From Hoplostethus atlanticus (lineage: Eukaryota > Chordata > Actinopteri > Trachichthyiformes > Trachichthyidae): a stretch of 64,000 bases of DNA. A program made the translations under genes and the position numbers. Below the pieces are notes generated by a model that saw only the letters and a program-made list of their open reading frames with translations, did not search any database and was not told the DNA's origin. Location: contig JAXDDX010000003.1 in NCBI GenBank assembly GCA_034670405.1, forward strand, positions 2,767,501-2,831,500. Direction: 5' to 3'. Below, in pieces: positions 55,049-64,000 of the stretch. Each line of letters begins with the position of its first letter. The stretch's first letter is position 1.

Positions 55049-57062
55049 CACATAGGCCGGGAGCCAGGTCCAGCCCTCAGGATGTTTTCTGCTACCTTTT
55101 TTTCACTATTATTTCCCATTAGCCTATATCTTGGGCCATCACAAGTTGATAACGAGCACCCCCAGCTCGGGGCCGTTTGGTCTCAGGGGGCCAAAAAAAA
55201 CTTTTTTGGGACATGTTTCTGGCGAAATTATGTAAATGCAAATATTAAAGGTACTACAATGGCATAAATAGTCATACAAGTATGAAATTTGGCAGGGAGT
55301 ATCCTGAAACAAAGGGGATAGTAGCAAAATAAGATTCTGGGGCTTGTTGCCATTCTATTTTAAAATATCACCCACAACATCCCCAAAAAGACAAAAACAT
55401 GACTGTCCGCTTGACAAATTCTCAGCAAAAAAGATTGTTTCCCAGCACTTTATGGTGAATATCACTGCCTCACTTGTATATAGAAAACCTCCCAAGTTCA
55501 TAAGCTTCAATTTGAGCCCAAGATGACCTTTCTATCTTGTAAATTACACTTGCTGTGGCCTGAAATTCTTCACTATACCTTAAATCAGAGAAAACAGAAT
55601 TTCTAGAATCACTAGCCTTCCAGATGGGGGTAAGCATATTTATTCCATCTAACAATATGTTCATATGTACTGCTACTACTGCTATCTGAAGTGAAGAACA
55701 TGAAAAGTGAATAATACAGTAGGAAAAAAAATGCTTTTAAATGGTATTCAAAATAATTTGATGTTGTATATGCACAGATAGCTTGTCCAAACCAATACAC
55801 TCAAGTAGTGTACACTCACAATACAGACTAGCATGACTACCATGTGATCAAGAAGCCAACCATCAATAGTCATGAATATTGCAAATCAATGTGCACCTAA
55901 GTACTTAACATTTAACAACAGACCTAGATAAACACTCTAAATACAGCCAAAGGGAGAAACAACAACAGAAAAAGCCAAAGACAAGGGAGCACCAAAGTCC
56001 CTGGTGTCCACCTTTTAACCCCTTTAAAATCACCATTTTTTTTTTAATTTCGTCATTGGCATACCCAAATAAAAAAGCTTGTAACAGAAGAACTGTAAGG
56101 CCAAAATGCATGTATGAGGACTCATTTGAAAGGCAACATGCTCTAGTTTGTGAAAATGTGCTCATTTAGTATGGAACTGAAACACAACCTACACTACATC
56201 AGCTCAAACGTGAAGGAGAAATAATTTTTTGGTTCTCGTCTTCAGTAAGTCATCTTTGAGTAGCATTAACGAGGCCATGCTCAATGTTACTGTAGTGTAT
56301 TTTGCGTACTAACAACGCTTATGATTAAGTATTAAAGATTAATTTCTATGTGTCAAGGTATTTTATCAATATATTCATATTGACTATGAAAATAACCACA
56401 TACTTTTTATATCATGTCAACTACATCTGTGTAAAATGTTAGACCTGTGGGCCAAACTTTATGGGAGCCTAGTGAGTTTTTAGTTTGTGGTGTCACTGGC
56501 ATCCCCAAACCTTAACCCTGATCCGGTGTACCGCAGATCAGGTGGATTTTAACAGGTCATCATCAAAATCATCAAATCATCATCACATGCATCATTTTCA
56601 TCCTCTTCCTCATCATCATCCATATTTGTATGGATTTCATCAACTAGGTCATCCTCGTCTGTCCCCTCTTCAGCCAAGCCATCAACGAGGGCTTTGGGGA
56701 TGACGTCACCCTCAAACCATAGTGGTTCTAGCTTGCCATTTTCAAAGTTGACATGAAACCCATGGTCAAGAGGGGATGGATTTCTGGGAAGTGTTCATAA
56801 GCCCTTTTCCAGATGCATACTTGGAAGTTGACTCTTTTCATGTGCTGCAAGAGGACCCTCTTGCAAGGTGGAAAGGTTGAAAGATCAATGGAGAGACCTG
56901 GTCGAAGCTCGAGGCTTGAGCCACAAATTTTCTTGACCTTAATTTGTCTTGCCTCATCAACTTGCTTGACTCGAGGACCAAAGCCATAGAGGCGACAGGT
57001 GAACTCTTCAGCACCACTGAGCACAAGCTCATCAAGCTCCCAAGAGTTTCCCACTGCAGCAG
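55049..57062 (-). mobile_element. unclassified transposon-like element, broken, copy 1
   Basis: The minus strand encodes a protein fragment (57072-56728) with AVGNSWELDELVLSGAEEF, TCRLYGFGP, FPPCKRVLLQHMKR and VNFQVCIWKRAYEHFPEIHP. Downstream, PLWFEGDVIPKALVDG and an acidic tail (MDDDEEEDENDACDDD) end the reading. The region down to 55049 looks like its 3' untranslated part: GGGAGCCAGGTCCAGC and the sequence after it recur at 63488-63557. The protein type occurs widely in fish repeats, but I cannot assign it to a named superfamily. It is broken, with at least one break in the reading frame. Confidence 0.5.
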
Positions 57063-57072
57063 ATCTTTTCAC

Positions 57073-57811
57073 ACCTTCAAGTCAGGAGAGACTAGTTGTA
57101 CGGAAAAGCAAGCTTTATTGGTGGTAACAAAATCTGAGAATATTGGCGGTAGCTCCGGTTGGGATCAAATGGGTTAGAGGTGAAACCTGTGAATCTCTGA
57201 GGAGCAGGAACTCCCCCCGTAGGCCGTTCTTCATGGCGGGGTAGATTTGCTGACGACCAACTGGAGCCTGGCACTGGTGGTGGTGGGGAGGCGGTGGGGT
57301 GCAGCAGCGATGCACCTGAAATGACAGAGATGGATGCGGCAGGTATCTGTATATGTAAGGGTGTGGCGGCTTGCCATTGGTTCCTCTGAGGGAGGACTGG
57401 GAGTGCCCTTGCTTAAAGGGCTGATTGAATAACGAGTGAGGCCGGATGCAGAAGAGCGCCTGGAGTAGCGATGATAAATAAGTGATGGATAGATACGGTA
57501 GGTAGTCTTCCTGATTCAACTTACGCTAAGCTTCATATATATACCACCAGTGTCATAAAAGAACAAGCTGTGCCTAACCATTCTAGGAGCTTGTTGACGT
57601 GGACAGATCATTCACTTTGTGATAATCCACACTGAACCGTATGGACCTGTCAGTAGCCAGGCTAGATGAGCTGTGGAGCCAAGAGTTTGATGTCCCTGAG
57701 TGTTATCAAGACGACCAGCTGCAAGTGAGGGATGCCCTCTGGTTGATGGACAATACAGCATCAGTCTGCCTCTGAGGAACAAAATGTACAGAGTGGCCGA
57801 ATTATGAGCTC
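57073..57811. other. no recognisable feature
   Basis: No gene found. A proline/histidine-rich minus-strand frame (57519-57115) has no motif and probably is not coding. Confidence 0.5.
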
Positions 57812-58217
57812 CCCAGATAGCAAAGAAATGCCGGTCCAGTCGCGGCCCAGTTCTCGCCTGCCGAGTCAGCTTTAGTTGGCCCGACACCGGAACCCGGAGA
57901 TGGCCCAACTTCATTTTGAATGACTGCCCAGAATCGGGCCGAGTACATCGGCCCAGTTCCGTTTGCCGAATCCACGCCGATTCTGCCGATGCTGAACCAG
58001 AATAGGCCCGATTTAAGATTATATACCCAGATAGCAAAAAAATGCCGGTCCAGTTGCGGCCCAGTTCTCACCTGCCGAGTCAGCTTTAGTTGGCCCGACA
58101 CCGGAACCCGGAGATGGCCCAACCTTGTTTTGAATGACGGCCCAGTTCCGTTTGCCGAATCCAAGCCGATTCTGAATCAGAATAGCCCCAGAACAGGCCC
58201 GATTTAAGATTATATAC
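57812..58217. repeat. tandem duplication, period about 213 bp
   Basis: Two units start CCCAGATAGCAAA and end GATTTAAGATTATATAC. They are highly similar; the second is about 20 bp shorter because of small internal losses. They form the left arm of the TIR element. Confidence 0.8.
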
Positions 58218-59588
58218 TATTCCCTTTCCATCCTCACTGAATTTTTTAATTCCCCGTAAATTGTCTAAAATAACTAATTGTATACATTTTCTAAAATATA
58301 CAACACAGTTTAACAAACATTTACATTCATACAACAATATATTGTATAAAGCCCAAAAAGCCCAAATATTTGATAATGAAAAGTTGTGGTATTGATTGAC
58401 AGCAAACACTGAATTGCACCATTCTAATATTTTATTATAAACAATTGCAAGAATATTGAATATAATATATACACACATATATATGTATATATAATAATTA
58501 AATAATTAATTATCTTCTTCTCATTGGTCTTTCCTCTCTCTTGCCTTCCTTCCTCCATCTCTTAATGTATTTCTGGATCTCCTCATCCACTGCCTTCACA
58601 CAAAGAGAAAGAGTCAAGGGAAGGAAACAGAGTGAGAGACTAGACAGACAGATAGACCCATACACCCACTAGAGATGAACAAACTTAACAGTAAAGCACA
58701 AGTAGAGTCCGCACACCATGATAGCCACCTGCTGTTCGGAGTACAGCAACCACAAATATGAGAAAATCTCTTTAAAAAAGGTTCAAAATCAAGTTTTATA
58801 GCACCAAATTATAATTCTCTGTTTTTTTTCATATTTATTCTGTGGCTTTGGCGGCTAACAGAAACATCTGAAAATGATCTTTCTAAAAACTAACTAAAAT
58901 ACATTTCTCCATTCAGAGACCCCTTTGAAGCTACACACATGACTTAAATTACATATTCTCTCAAAAAGTGGATGCAAAGGACTCAAACTAAAGTCACATT
59001 AGATTTAGTTAATCTTAAAAGTGTAAATATCAGATTAACTGACACCCATTAGATAGTCGCGCTAGCATGCTAATGTTTATCTTAGCTGTAACATTAGCAG
59101 TCGCTTCTATCAGATTTTTAAAAAAAGATTTAAGTGCAACAACAGTAAAATCAACACCATAAATGGCAATTTTGTTAGTTAAACTACACAAACCTATGTT
59201 TGTGACATTACTCACCTGGAATTACTAATAGAAAATACAACATTTCGTAGGCTAAAGGATTGCAGCCGCAGAGTCAAAACGCCAAGTGAAAACTGAAGCT
59301 CGAGCCCTCTACTCAACCAGATACGTTTCAGTGTTGCTAGGCAATGAAATATAGTCATCTGCCGAATATTGACCAGAGTTGGTCCAAATTCAGACATCAT
59401 GATCTGGGCCGTATCTGGCAAGCTACAGTCGGGCCAGACTCTTTCCGTGACAATAAACCAGTATTCACCCAAGCCCTCCACTGCCAGAGTCGGCGCGGCT
59501 CTGGCTCAGCTGACAGCAGCCGAATCTGACACTCAGCCGATTGTGCCGTCAGTGAAGTGGGCGCTGGCCCGAGTCTCATTGCTATCCT
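57812..59588. mobile_element. TIR DNA element with doubled left end
   Basis: The left end CCAGATAGCAAAGA and the inverse of the right end, AAGGATAGCAATGA (59575-59588), share GATAGCAA-GA. GGCCCAGTT/GGGCCAG-rich sequence follows inward at both ends. The left end is tandemly doubled (57812-58024 and 58025-58217). On the minus strand near 58595-58505 a short frame reads AVDEEIQKYIKRWRKEGKRE after a possible acceptor, maybe the last exon of its transposase. The family is unknown, and no clear target duplication is visible. Confidence 0.45.
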
Positions 59589-60369
59589 TGAGAAGGAAGT
59601 TCATCAGGAACCCGTCATTCTGGGATGAATACTCGTGAGATAATACTGGACAGGACTGGGTGTATCATTATCTAGCATCTGGATAAACTGTTGCAAACAC
59701 AAAAGATGTAACCTAGATTTAGACAAAACAAGGTTGAAATTACATGATATTTTGTATTGTATACCTCTGGCACCTGAAAATTACAGGTAACCTGAATACT
59801 ATTACAACCTATTTAAACACTGGGTGGAGAAAGAGAGGAGATCTCCTGGGAATCCATGGGCTTCACTGTAAACAATGATCTGCTTACCAAGTGATTTTCT
59901 CTAGTAGATCTGGCAGGTTTAAGATGTGCACAGTGATGCTTTTCTCAGTTGCTGGTTAGAAGTAATACTATAGTTTCAACATAATATAGTTTGTTATTAG
60001 ACAACAAGCTTCTTACTTTCAATGTTTGTTGTTCCTTTCTTTTATTGTCCTGGATCACATTGTCGCAAGTGTGAGAGAAAATCACAGAGCCACTTCCTGG
60101 TCTGTGAACGCATCGCACCCAGCTCTTATAGAGGTACTCAGCCCACACAACATTTTCATATGTTTCATATGTCTGTTCAGCTCCTCTCTATCTGATCATT
60201 ATAACACAAGAGTGATCATCCTCTACCAGTTCATGAAGCTTTTCCATTTGCTGTTCTAAACACCCGGTGGGTAGGTCTTTCCTGGGAGGAATCCTTTGGA
60301 GACAGGAAGTGTTGCGTTTTATGTTGCTGGTTTGTTTGGAATCAATAGGCACCGTTGCTGAACAGACAA
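59589..60369. other. no recognisable feature
   Basis: No supported gene. The open frames are short and antisense pairs of each other. Confidence 0.5.
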
Positions 60370-60530
60370 CATCAGTGCCCGACGTCACGAATGCTCTTGG
60401 CACTGAACGGAAGCAAATCCCCACAGCAATGTTCCGACATCTCGTGGAAAGCCTTCCCAGAAGAGTGGAAGCTGTTAAAGCAGCAAAGGGGACCAACTCC
60501 ACTTTAATGCCCATGATTATGGAATGAGAT

Positions 60531-60915
60531 TGTGGCAGACTGGGGGGTGTGGTTGGGCAGTTGGCTGGGGGCGGGGGGTGGAGTCGGGCCGGCAGGCGGA
60601 TTTGCCCTGCCCCGACACCGGCTGCAGCCCATCGGGACTGAGTGGGAACTAATATCTGTTGTGCGTGTGTGTGTTTCCCAAAAAACAGTGAGCAGGAACA
60701 CGGAGGAGGCGCGTCGCGCTGTGAGCAAGCGAGCGAGAGAGAGAGAGAGAGAGAGGACGGTGCCCGCAGTGAGCGGAGGAGGGCGAGAGAGCCCGTTCAT
60801 GTTGATTATTGTGACTGTGTCTGTGTGTGTTCTGCCCGCAATAAACGGCGCTGCTGGCACGCCTGACCACCTCAAGTCTCCGCCTCTGTCTACCCGTGGT
60901 AGCATCTTGGCTACA
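60531..60915 (+). repeat. 5' LTR of the Ty3/gypsy element
   Basis: A TG...CA repeat, with AATAAA near 60840 as a likely polyadenylation signal. It includes a short (GA)n run at 60733-60754. Open frames across it are chance frames. Confidence 0.8.
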
Positions 60916-60916
60916 G

Positions 60917-60934
60917 TGGGGGCTCGTCCGGGAT
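60917..60934 (+). other. primer binding site (tRNA-Pro type)
   Basis: TGGGGGCTCGTCCGGGAT follows the 5' LTR after one base. The same 18-mer is the known tRNA-Pro primer site of murine leukaemia-type retroviruses. Confidence 0.8.
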
Positions 60935-62934
60935 AATGACAGAGGCATCACCGCTGGAGAACCTGGTGGGCCGACTTGTGGCCATGCAGGAGGCGCAGGC
61001 GGCGGTCCTGCAGCAGCAAACACAGACGCTCCTCGCCGCGGCGCAGGTGGCGTCAGAAGAGCGCGGAGGCTGGAGGCTGATCGGCGGCGGGGCGGCGGGC
61101 CGATCCGCGCTGCGGTCCTGCAGCAGCTCCCGCACCTGCCGCCGATCAGCCTCCAGCGGATGACCGGCGAGGATGACGCCGAGACCTTCCTCGCCACCTT
61201 CGAGCTGTCGGCGGACGTGGGCAGGTGGACCCCGGAGGAGCGGGTCGTACGGCTGCTGCCCCTGCTCACCGGGGAGGCCCAGCTCGCCGTCCACGGCCTG
61301 CCGGCAGCTGCGCGGAGGGACTACAACGCGGTGAGGAAGGCCATCCTTGACCGGCTGGGGCTGACGCCTGAGGGGCACCGCCAGAGGTTCCGGAGTCTGG
61401 CGTACGGGGGGCCTGGGTTTACTACACTGGCGAGAGAAACTGCGGGGGTGCGTTCACGGCCGTTAGGGAAATGTGAGTGCTGCACGGCGCTCAGTGGTGA
61501 CGCGGGGTCTTCCGACGCTGGCGAGGGGGGCGGGACGGAGGAGCCACGTCAGGCGGCTCCCCCGGCCCCGGTAGTCCATCCCACGGAAGATTTTCCGCTC
61601 GAGCAGTCTCGTGACGACACCCTACGCTTTGCCTTTGACTGAGTGATGCAAATTGACGGTAATTTTCGGTAATTAGGGACAGACTGTATAGAGTGAGCCG
61701 TGACACTCAGTCCGGGGAGGAAATCACCCAGTTGTTGGTGCTGAAGAGCCGTCGGGAAATGCTTTTCCAGGCGGCTCACCATAACCCAATGGCTGAGAGA
61801 GATGAGTTGGGTCCGGAGGTTCCAAAATCGGCCAATCAAACCCCGACCCATCTCTCACCGAGCCAGGGTGCGGACGTGGCCGCCTTACAGCAGCGTTTTG
61901 CTGACGTGTTTTCTCCCCTGCCGGGACGTATGACGCTTATACACCACCACATAGACACCACCCCCGGAGTAAAAACACGTACCCGGCCGTATCGGCTGCC
62001 CGAGCATAAACGTAAAATTGTGCAGGCGGAATTGAAGGCCATGCTGGAGATGGGGGTAATAGAAGAGTCCCACAGCGACTGGTGCAGCCCCATCGTGCTT
62101 GTCCGCAAGTCCGATGGGTCTATCCGGTTCTGTGTGGACTTCCGCAGGGTCGATGCCTACCCAATGCCCCGGGTCGACGAGCTACTAGATCGGTTAGGCA
62201 ACGCTCGCTTTTTTACGACGCTGGATCTAACCAAGGGCTACGGGCAGATTCCCTTGTCGCCAGAGTCCAGGGAGAAAACGGCTTTCTCTACTCCGTACAG
62301 GTTTGTACCAATTCGTGACACTTCCGTTCGGCTTGTTCGGCACCCCAGCCACGTTCCAGTGCCTCATGGACCGGGTGCTGCGCCCACACGCTGCATATGC
62401 CGCTGCCTACCTGGATGACGTTATCATCCACAATGACAGCTGGGAGCGGCACATGCAGCAGGTGGGAGCGGTGCTCGAGTCCCTGAGGCAGGCGGGGCTC
62501 ACGGCCAACCTGAAGAAGTGCGCGGTTGGACGGAGGGAGGTACGGTATCTGGGGTACCACTTGGGAGGAGGGCTGGCTGGAACTAGATAGATAAAACCGC
62601 AGCGCTTGCGACCTGCCCGAGACCCAAGACAAAAAAAGAGGTGAAGCGGTTCTTGGGGCCCCTGACCGACCTAACCCGAAAGGGTGCGTCAGATCCGGTC
62701 CAGTGGACGGAGCGGTGCCAACAGGCGTTTGATGGAGTAAAATTGGCCCGCTGTGGAGAACGCGCGGATCACCCGTTGGTACCTGGCCCTCCAGCCATTT
62801 AAGTTCAAGGTGATCCATAGGCCAGGGGGCGCAGATGGTGGTCGCCGACTTTCTCTCTCGCTCCCATGGGGGCGGGGGGGGGGGGAGTGGGTCGTCGGGC
62901 GGACGGCTCCCCGGCCTATGTCGGGCGGTGGGGG

Positions 62935-63084
62935 GGCCGGGCCGGCACGCGGATTCGCCCTGCCCCGACACCGGCTGCAGCCCATCGGGACTGAGTGGGA
63001 ACTAATATCTGTTGTGCGTGTGTGTGTTTCCCAAAAAACAGTGAGCAGGAACACGGAGGAGGCGCATCGCGCTGTGAGCGAGCG

Positions 63085-63139
<55 letters not shown>

Positions 63140-63296
63140 GGTGCCCGCAGTGAGCGGAGGAGGGCGAGAGAGCCCGTTCATTTTGATTATTGTGACTTTG
63201 TCTGTGTGTGTTCTGCCCGCAATAAACGGCGCTGCTGGCACGCCTGACCACCTCAAGTCTCCGCCTCTGTCTACCCGTGGTAGCATCTTGGCTACA
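62935..63296 (+). repeat. 3' LTR of the Ty3/gypsy element
   Basis: Matches the 5' LTR from the GGCCGGGCCGGC region to the terminal GGCTACA. The sequence just upstream is G-rich, as expected near a polypurine tract. Its (GA)n run (63089-63136) is about twice as long as in the 5' LTR. Confidence 0.75.
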
Positions 63297-63344
63297 GAGA
63301 TGTTAGACGAGTAGGTGTCCACATACTTTTGGCCATGTAGTGTA

Positions 63345-63487
63345 CGCTTTTTAACAAGCGTGAGAGTTCCCAAACACAGTAATTTAATAACAGTGAAGGT
63401 TGCTTCCTTGTATGTGTATTAGAGTCAGGCCTTTATGTGACCAAAAGGTATCATGGTTACATGATGCAGATGCTTGATACAGATGCT
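63345..63487. other. short non-coding spacer
   Basis: Sequence between the Tc1-like terminus and the next element. No feature seen. Confidence 0.5.
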
Positions 63488-64000
63488 TTATAGGCTGGGA
63501 GCCAGGTCCAGCATTCAGGATGTTTTCTGCTACCTTTTTTTCACTATTATTTCCTGTTAAGCTCCCAAGAGTTCCCCACTGCAGCAAAGATCTGCATGAA
63601 CTTTGAATTCTGATTCAGGAACTTGATCAGTCGCACCTTTCCTTTGCCTGTGAATGCTGAACTGCAGTCGGCCCCAGTGAGGGCATGCAAGGCCAGCAGA
63701 GCTGAAAAGTCGATCACGGATGAACTCTTCTTTTTGAGTTTGGCCATTTTTCAGAGCATTCAGCACATCATAGCGCACCTCTTCTGGCATAGCTGATCGA
63801 CTTACAAAAAGTCTTTTTTTCGAACCTATCAAGAGGAACAAATTCAAGACGATGTCTTCCACCACACCTAAAAGGAAGCTTGTGGCATCAAACCAGAAAG
63901 TGATCGAGTATAAGGCCACAAGTGGATTTATCTTTCAGATCACAAATCACAGCTTACTAAGGTCACAAATCAGCATCTCTGACCTGATGTGCTATCCCCT
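63488..64000 (-). mobile_element. unclassified transposon-like element, broken, copy 2 (runs off the window)
   Basis: From 63488 to 63557 it matches the 3' end of the element at 55049-57062 (GGGAGCCAGGTCCAGC onward). Minus-strand frames (63919-63557 and 63747-63547) then carry LRSAMPEEV-type residues and LLALHALTGADCSSAFTGKG, leading into AAVGNSWEL, the same block seen in copy 1. The ALHALTGxD-xxSAFxGKGK signature recurs in many animal repeat proteins whose biochemical role I cannot state. It is broken, and its 5' part lies beyond the window. Confidence 0.5.

Larger units (their letters stand above)
60531..63296 (+). mobile_element. Ty3/gypsy LTR retrotransposon, broken fossil
   Basis: It is flanked by a 5-bp target duplication GAGAT (60526-60530 and 63297-63301). 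The 5' LTR (60531-60915) starts TGTGGCAG and ends GGCTACA. The primer binding site TGGGGGCTCGTCCGGGAT (60917-60934) matches the 3' end of tRNA-Pro. A gag-like frame begins at 60936 (MTEASPLENLVGRL). The RT part (about 61930-62590) shows YRLPEHKRK, VLVRKSDGSIRFCVDFR, LDLTKGYGQIPL, FGLFGTPATFQ and YLDDVIIHN. The 3' LTR ends at 63296. The element is much shorter than a full-length relative and is broken in several places. The close similarity of the two LTRs points to a fairly recent insertion. Confidence 0.85.
60370..63344 (+). mobile_element. Tc1/mariner-like transposon 3' end, split by an LTR element
   Basis: The plus frame up to 60529 ends RKQIPTAMFRHLVESLPRRV and EAVKAAKG, the C-terminal end of a Tc1-like transposase. 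The non-coding end resumes at 63302 and closes with GTGTCCACATACTTTTGGCC and ATGTAGTGTA (63315-63344), the well-known fish Tc1-like inverted terminus. The Ty3/gypsy element at 60531-63296 sits between, flanked by GAGAT. The left part of the transposon is missing or unrecognisable, so this is a 5'-deleted relic. Confidence 0.65.

Noticed and set aside
60532-61269. Long frames on both strands across the 5' LTR and leader
   Set aside because: They cross LTR, primer site and gag start without motifs; chance frames in GC-rich DNA.

Overview
The window looks like a teleost (ray-finned fish) chromosome segment. The evidence is dense (TG/CA)n and (CT)n microsatellites, a Rex1-clade LINE, L2-like LINEs, hAT and Tc1/mariner DNA transposons, a fish-type Ty3/gypsy element, and one intron-rich vertebrate-style gene with GT/AG splice sites. 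Nothing prokaryotic (operons, ribosome binding sites, CRISPR) is present.

The only host gene I can assemble is a cholinesterase-like gene on the minus strand (about 35.2-39.9 kb, with a possible 5' untranslated exon near 41.0 kb). Eight coding exons splice in phase into about 564 residues: a signal peptide, the choline-site Trp, the catalytic Ser-Glu-His triad and the conserved Cys pairs. Its acyl pocket resembles butyrylcholinesterase. It is cut by at least seven introns, unlike human ACHE and BCHE, where one large exon holds most of the catalytic domain.

Layout. 1-1.46 kb: AT-rich, no gene. 1.46-6.45 kb: a sequence module (with an unrecognised open frame) split by a 4.27 kb hAT-like element that itself carries an almost unbroken Rex1 ORF. 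An inverted copy of the module at 8.2-8.45 kb preserves the empty insertion site. 6.45-8.1 kb: TG/TC repeats. 8.1-11.0 kb: a nest of LINE remnants. 11-24.4 kb: simple repeats and no recognisable gene. 24.4-30.7 kb: a segment present twice. The second copy has an extra LINE and a stretch of apparently poor sequence quality, so two haplotypes were probably placed in tandem. 30.7-35.2 kb: repeats, a foldback element and possible LTR fossils. 35.2-41.1 kb: the cholinesterase-like gene. 41-55 kb: microsatellites, Rex1 and L2 fragments, and one or two solo-LTR fossils. 55-64 kb: two copies of an unclassified element (55.0-57.1 and 63.5-64.0 kb), a TIR element with a tandemly doubled end (57.8-59.6 kb), and a broken Ty3/gypsy element inserted in a Tc1-like transposon (60.4-63.3 kb).

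No pathway-level cooperation is visible: one secreted enzyme gene sits in a repeat-rich landscape. All calls come from reading the sequence. Family names rest on recognised motifs, not database searches.
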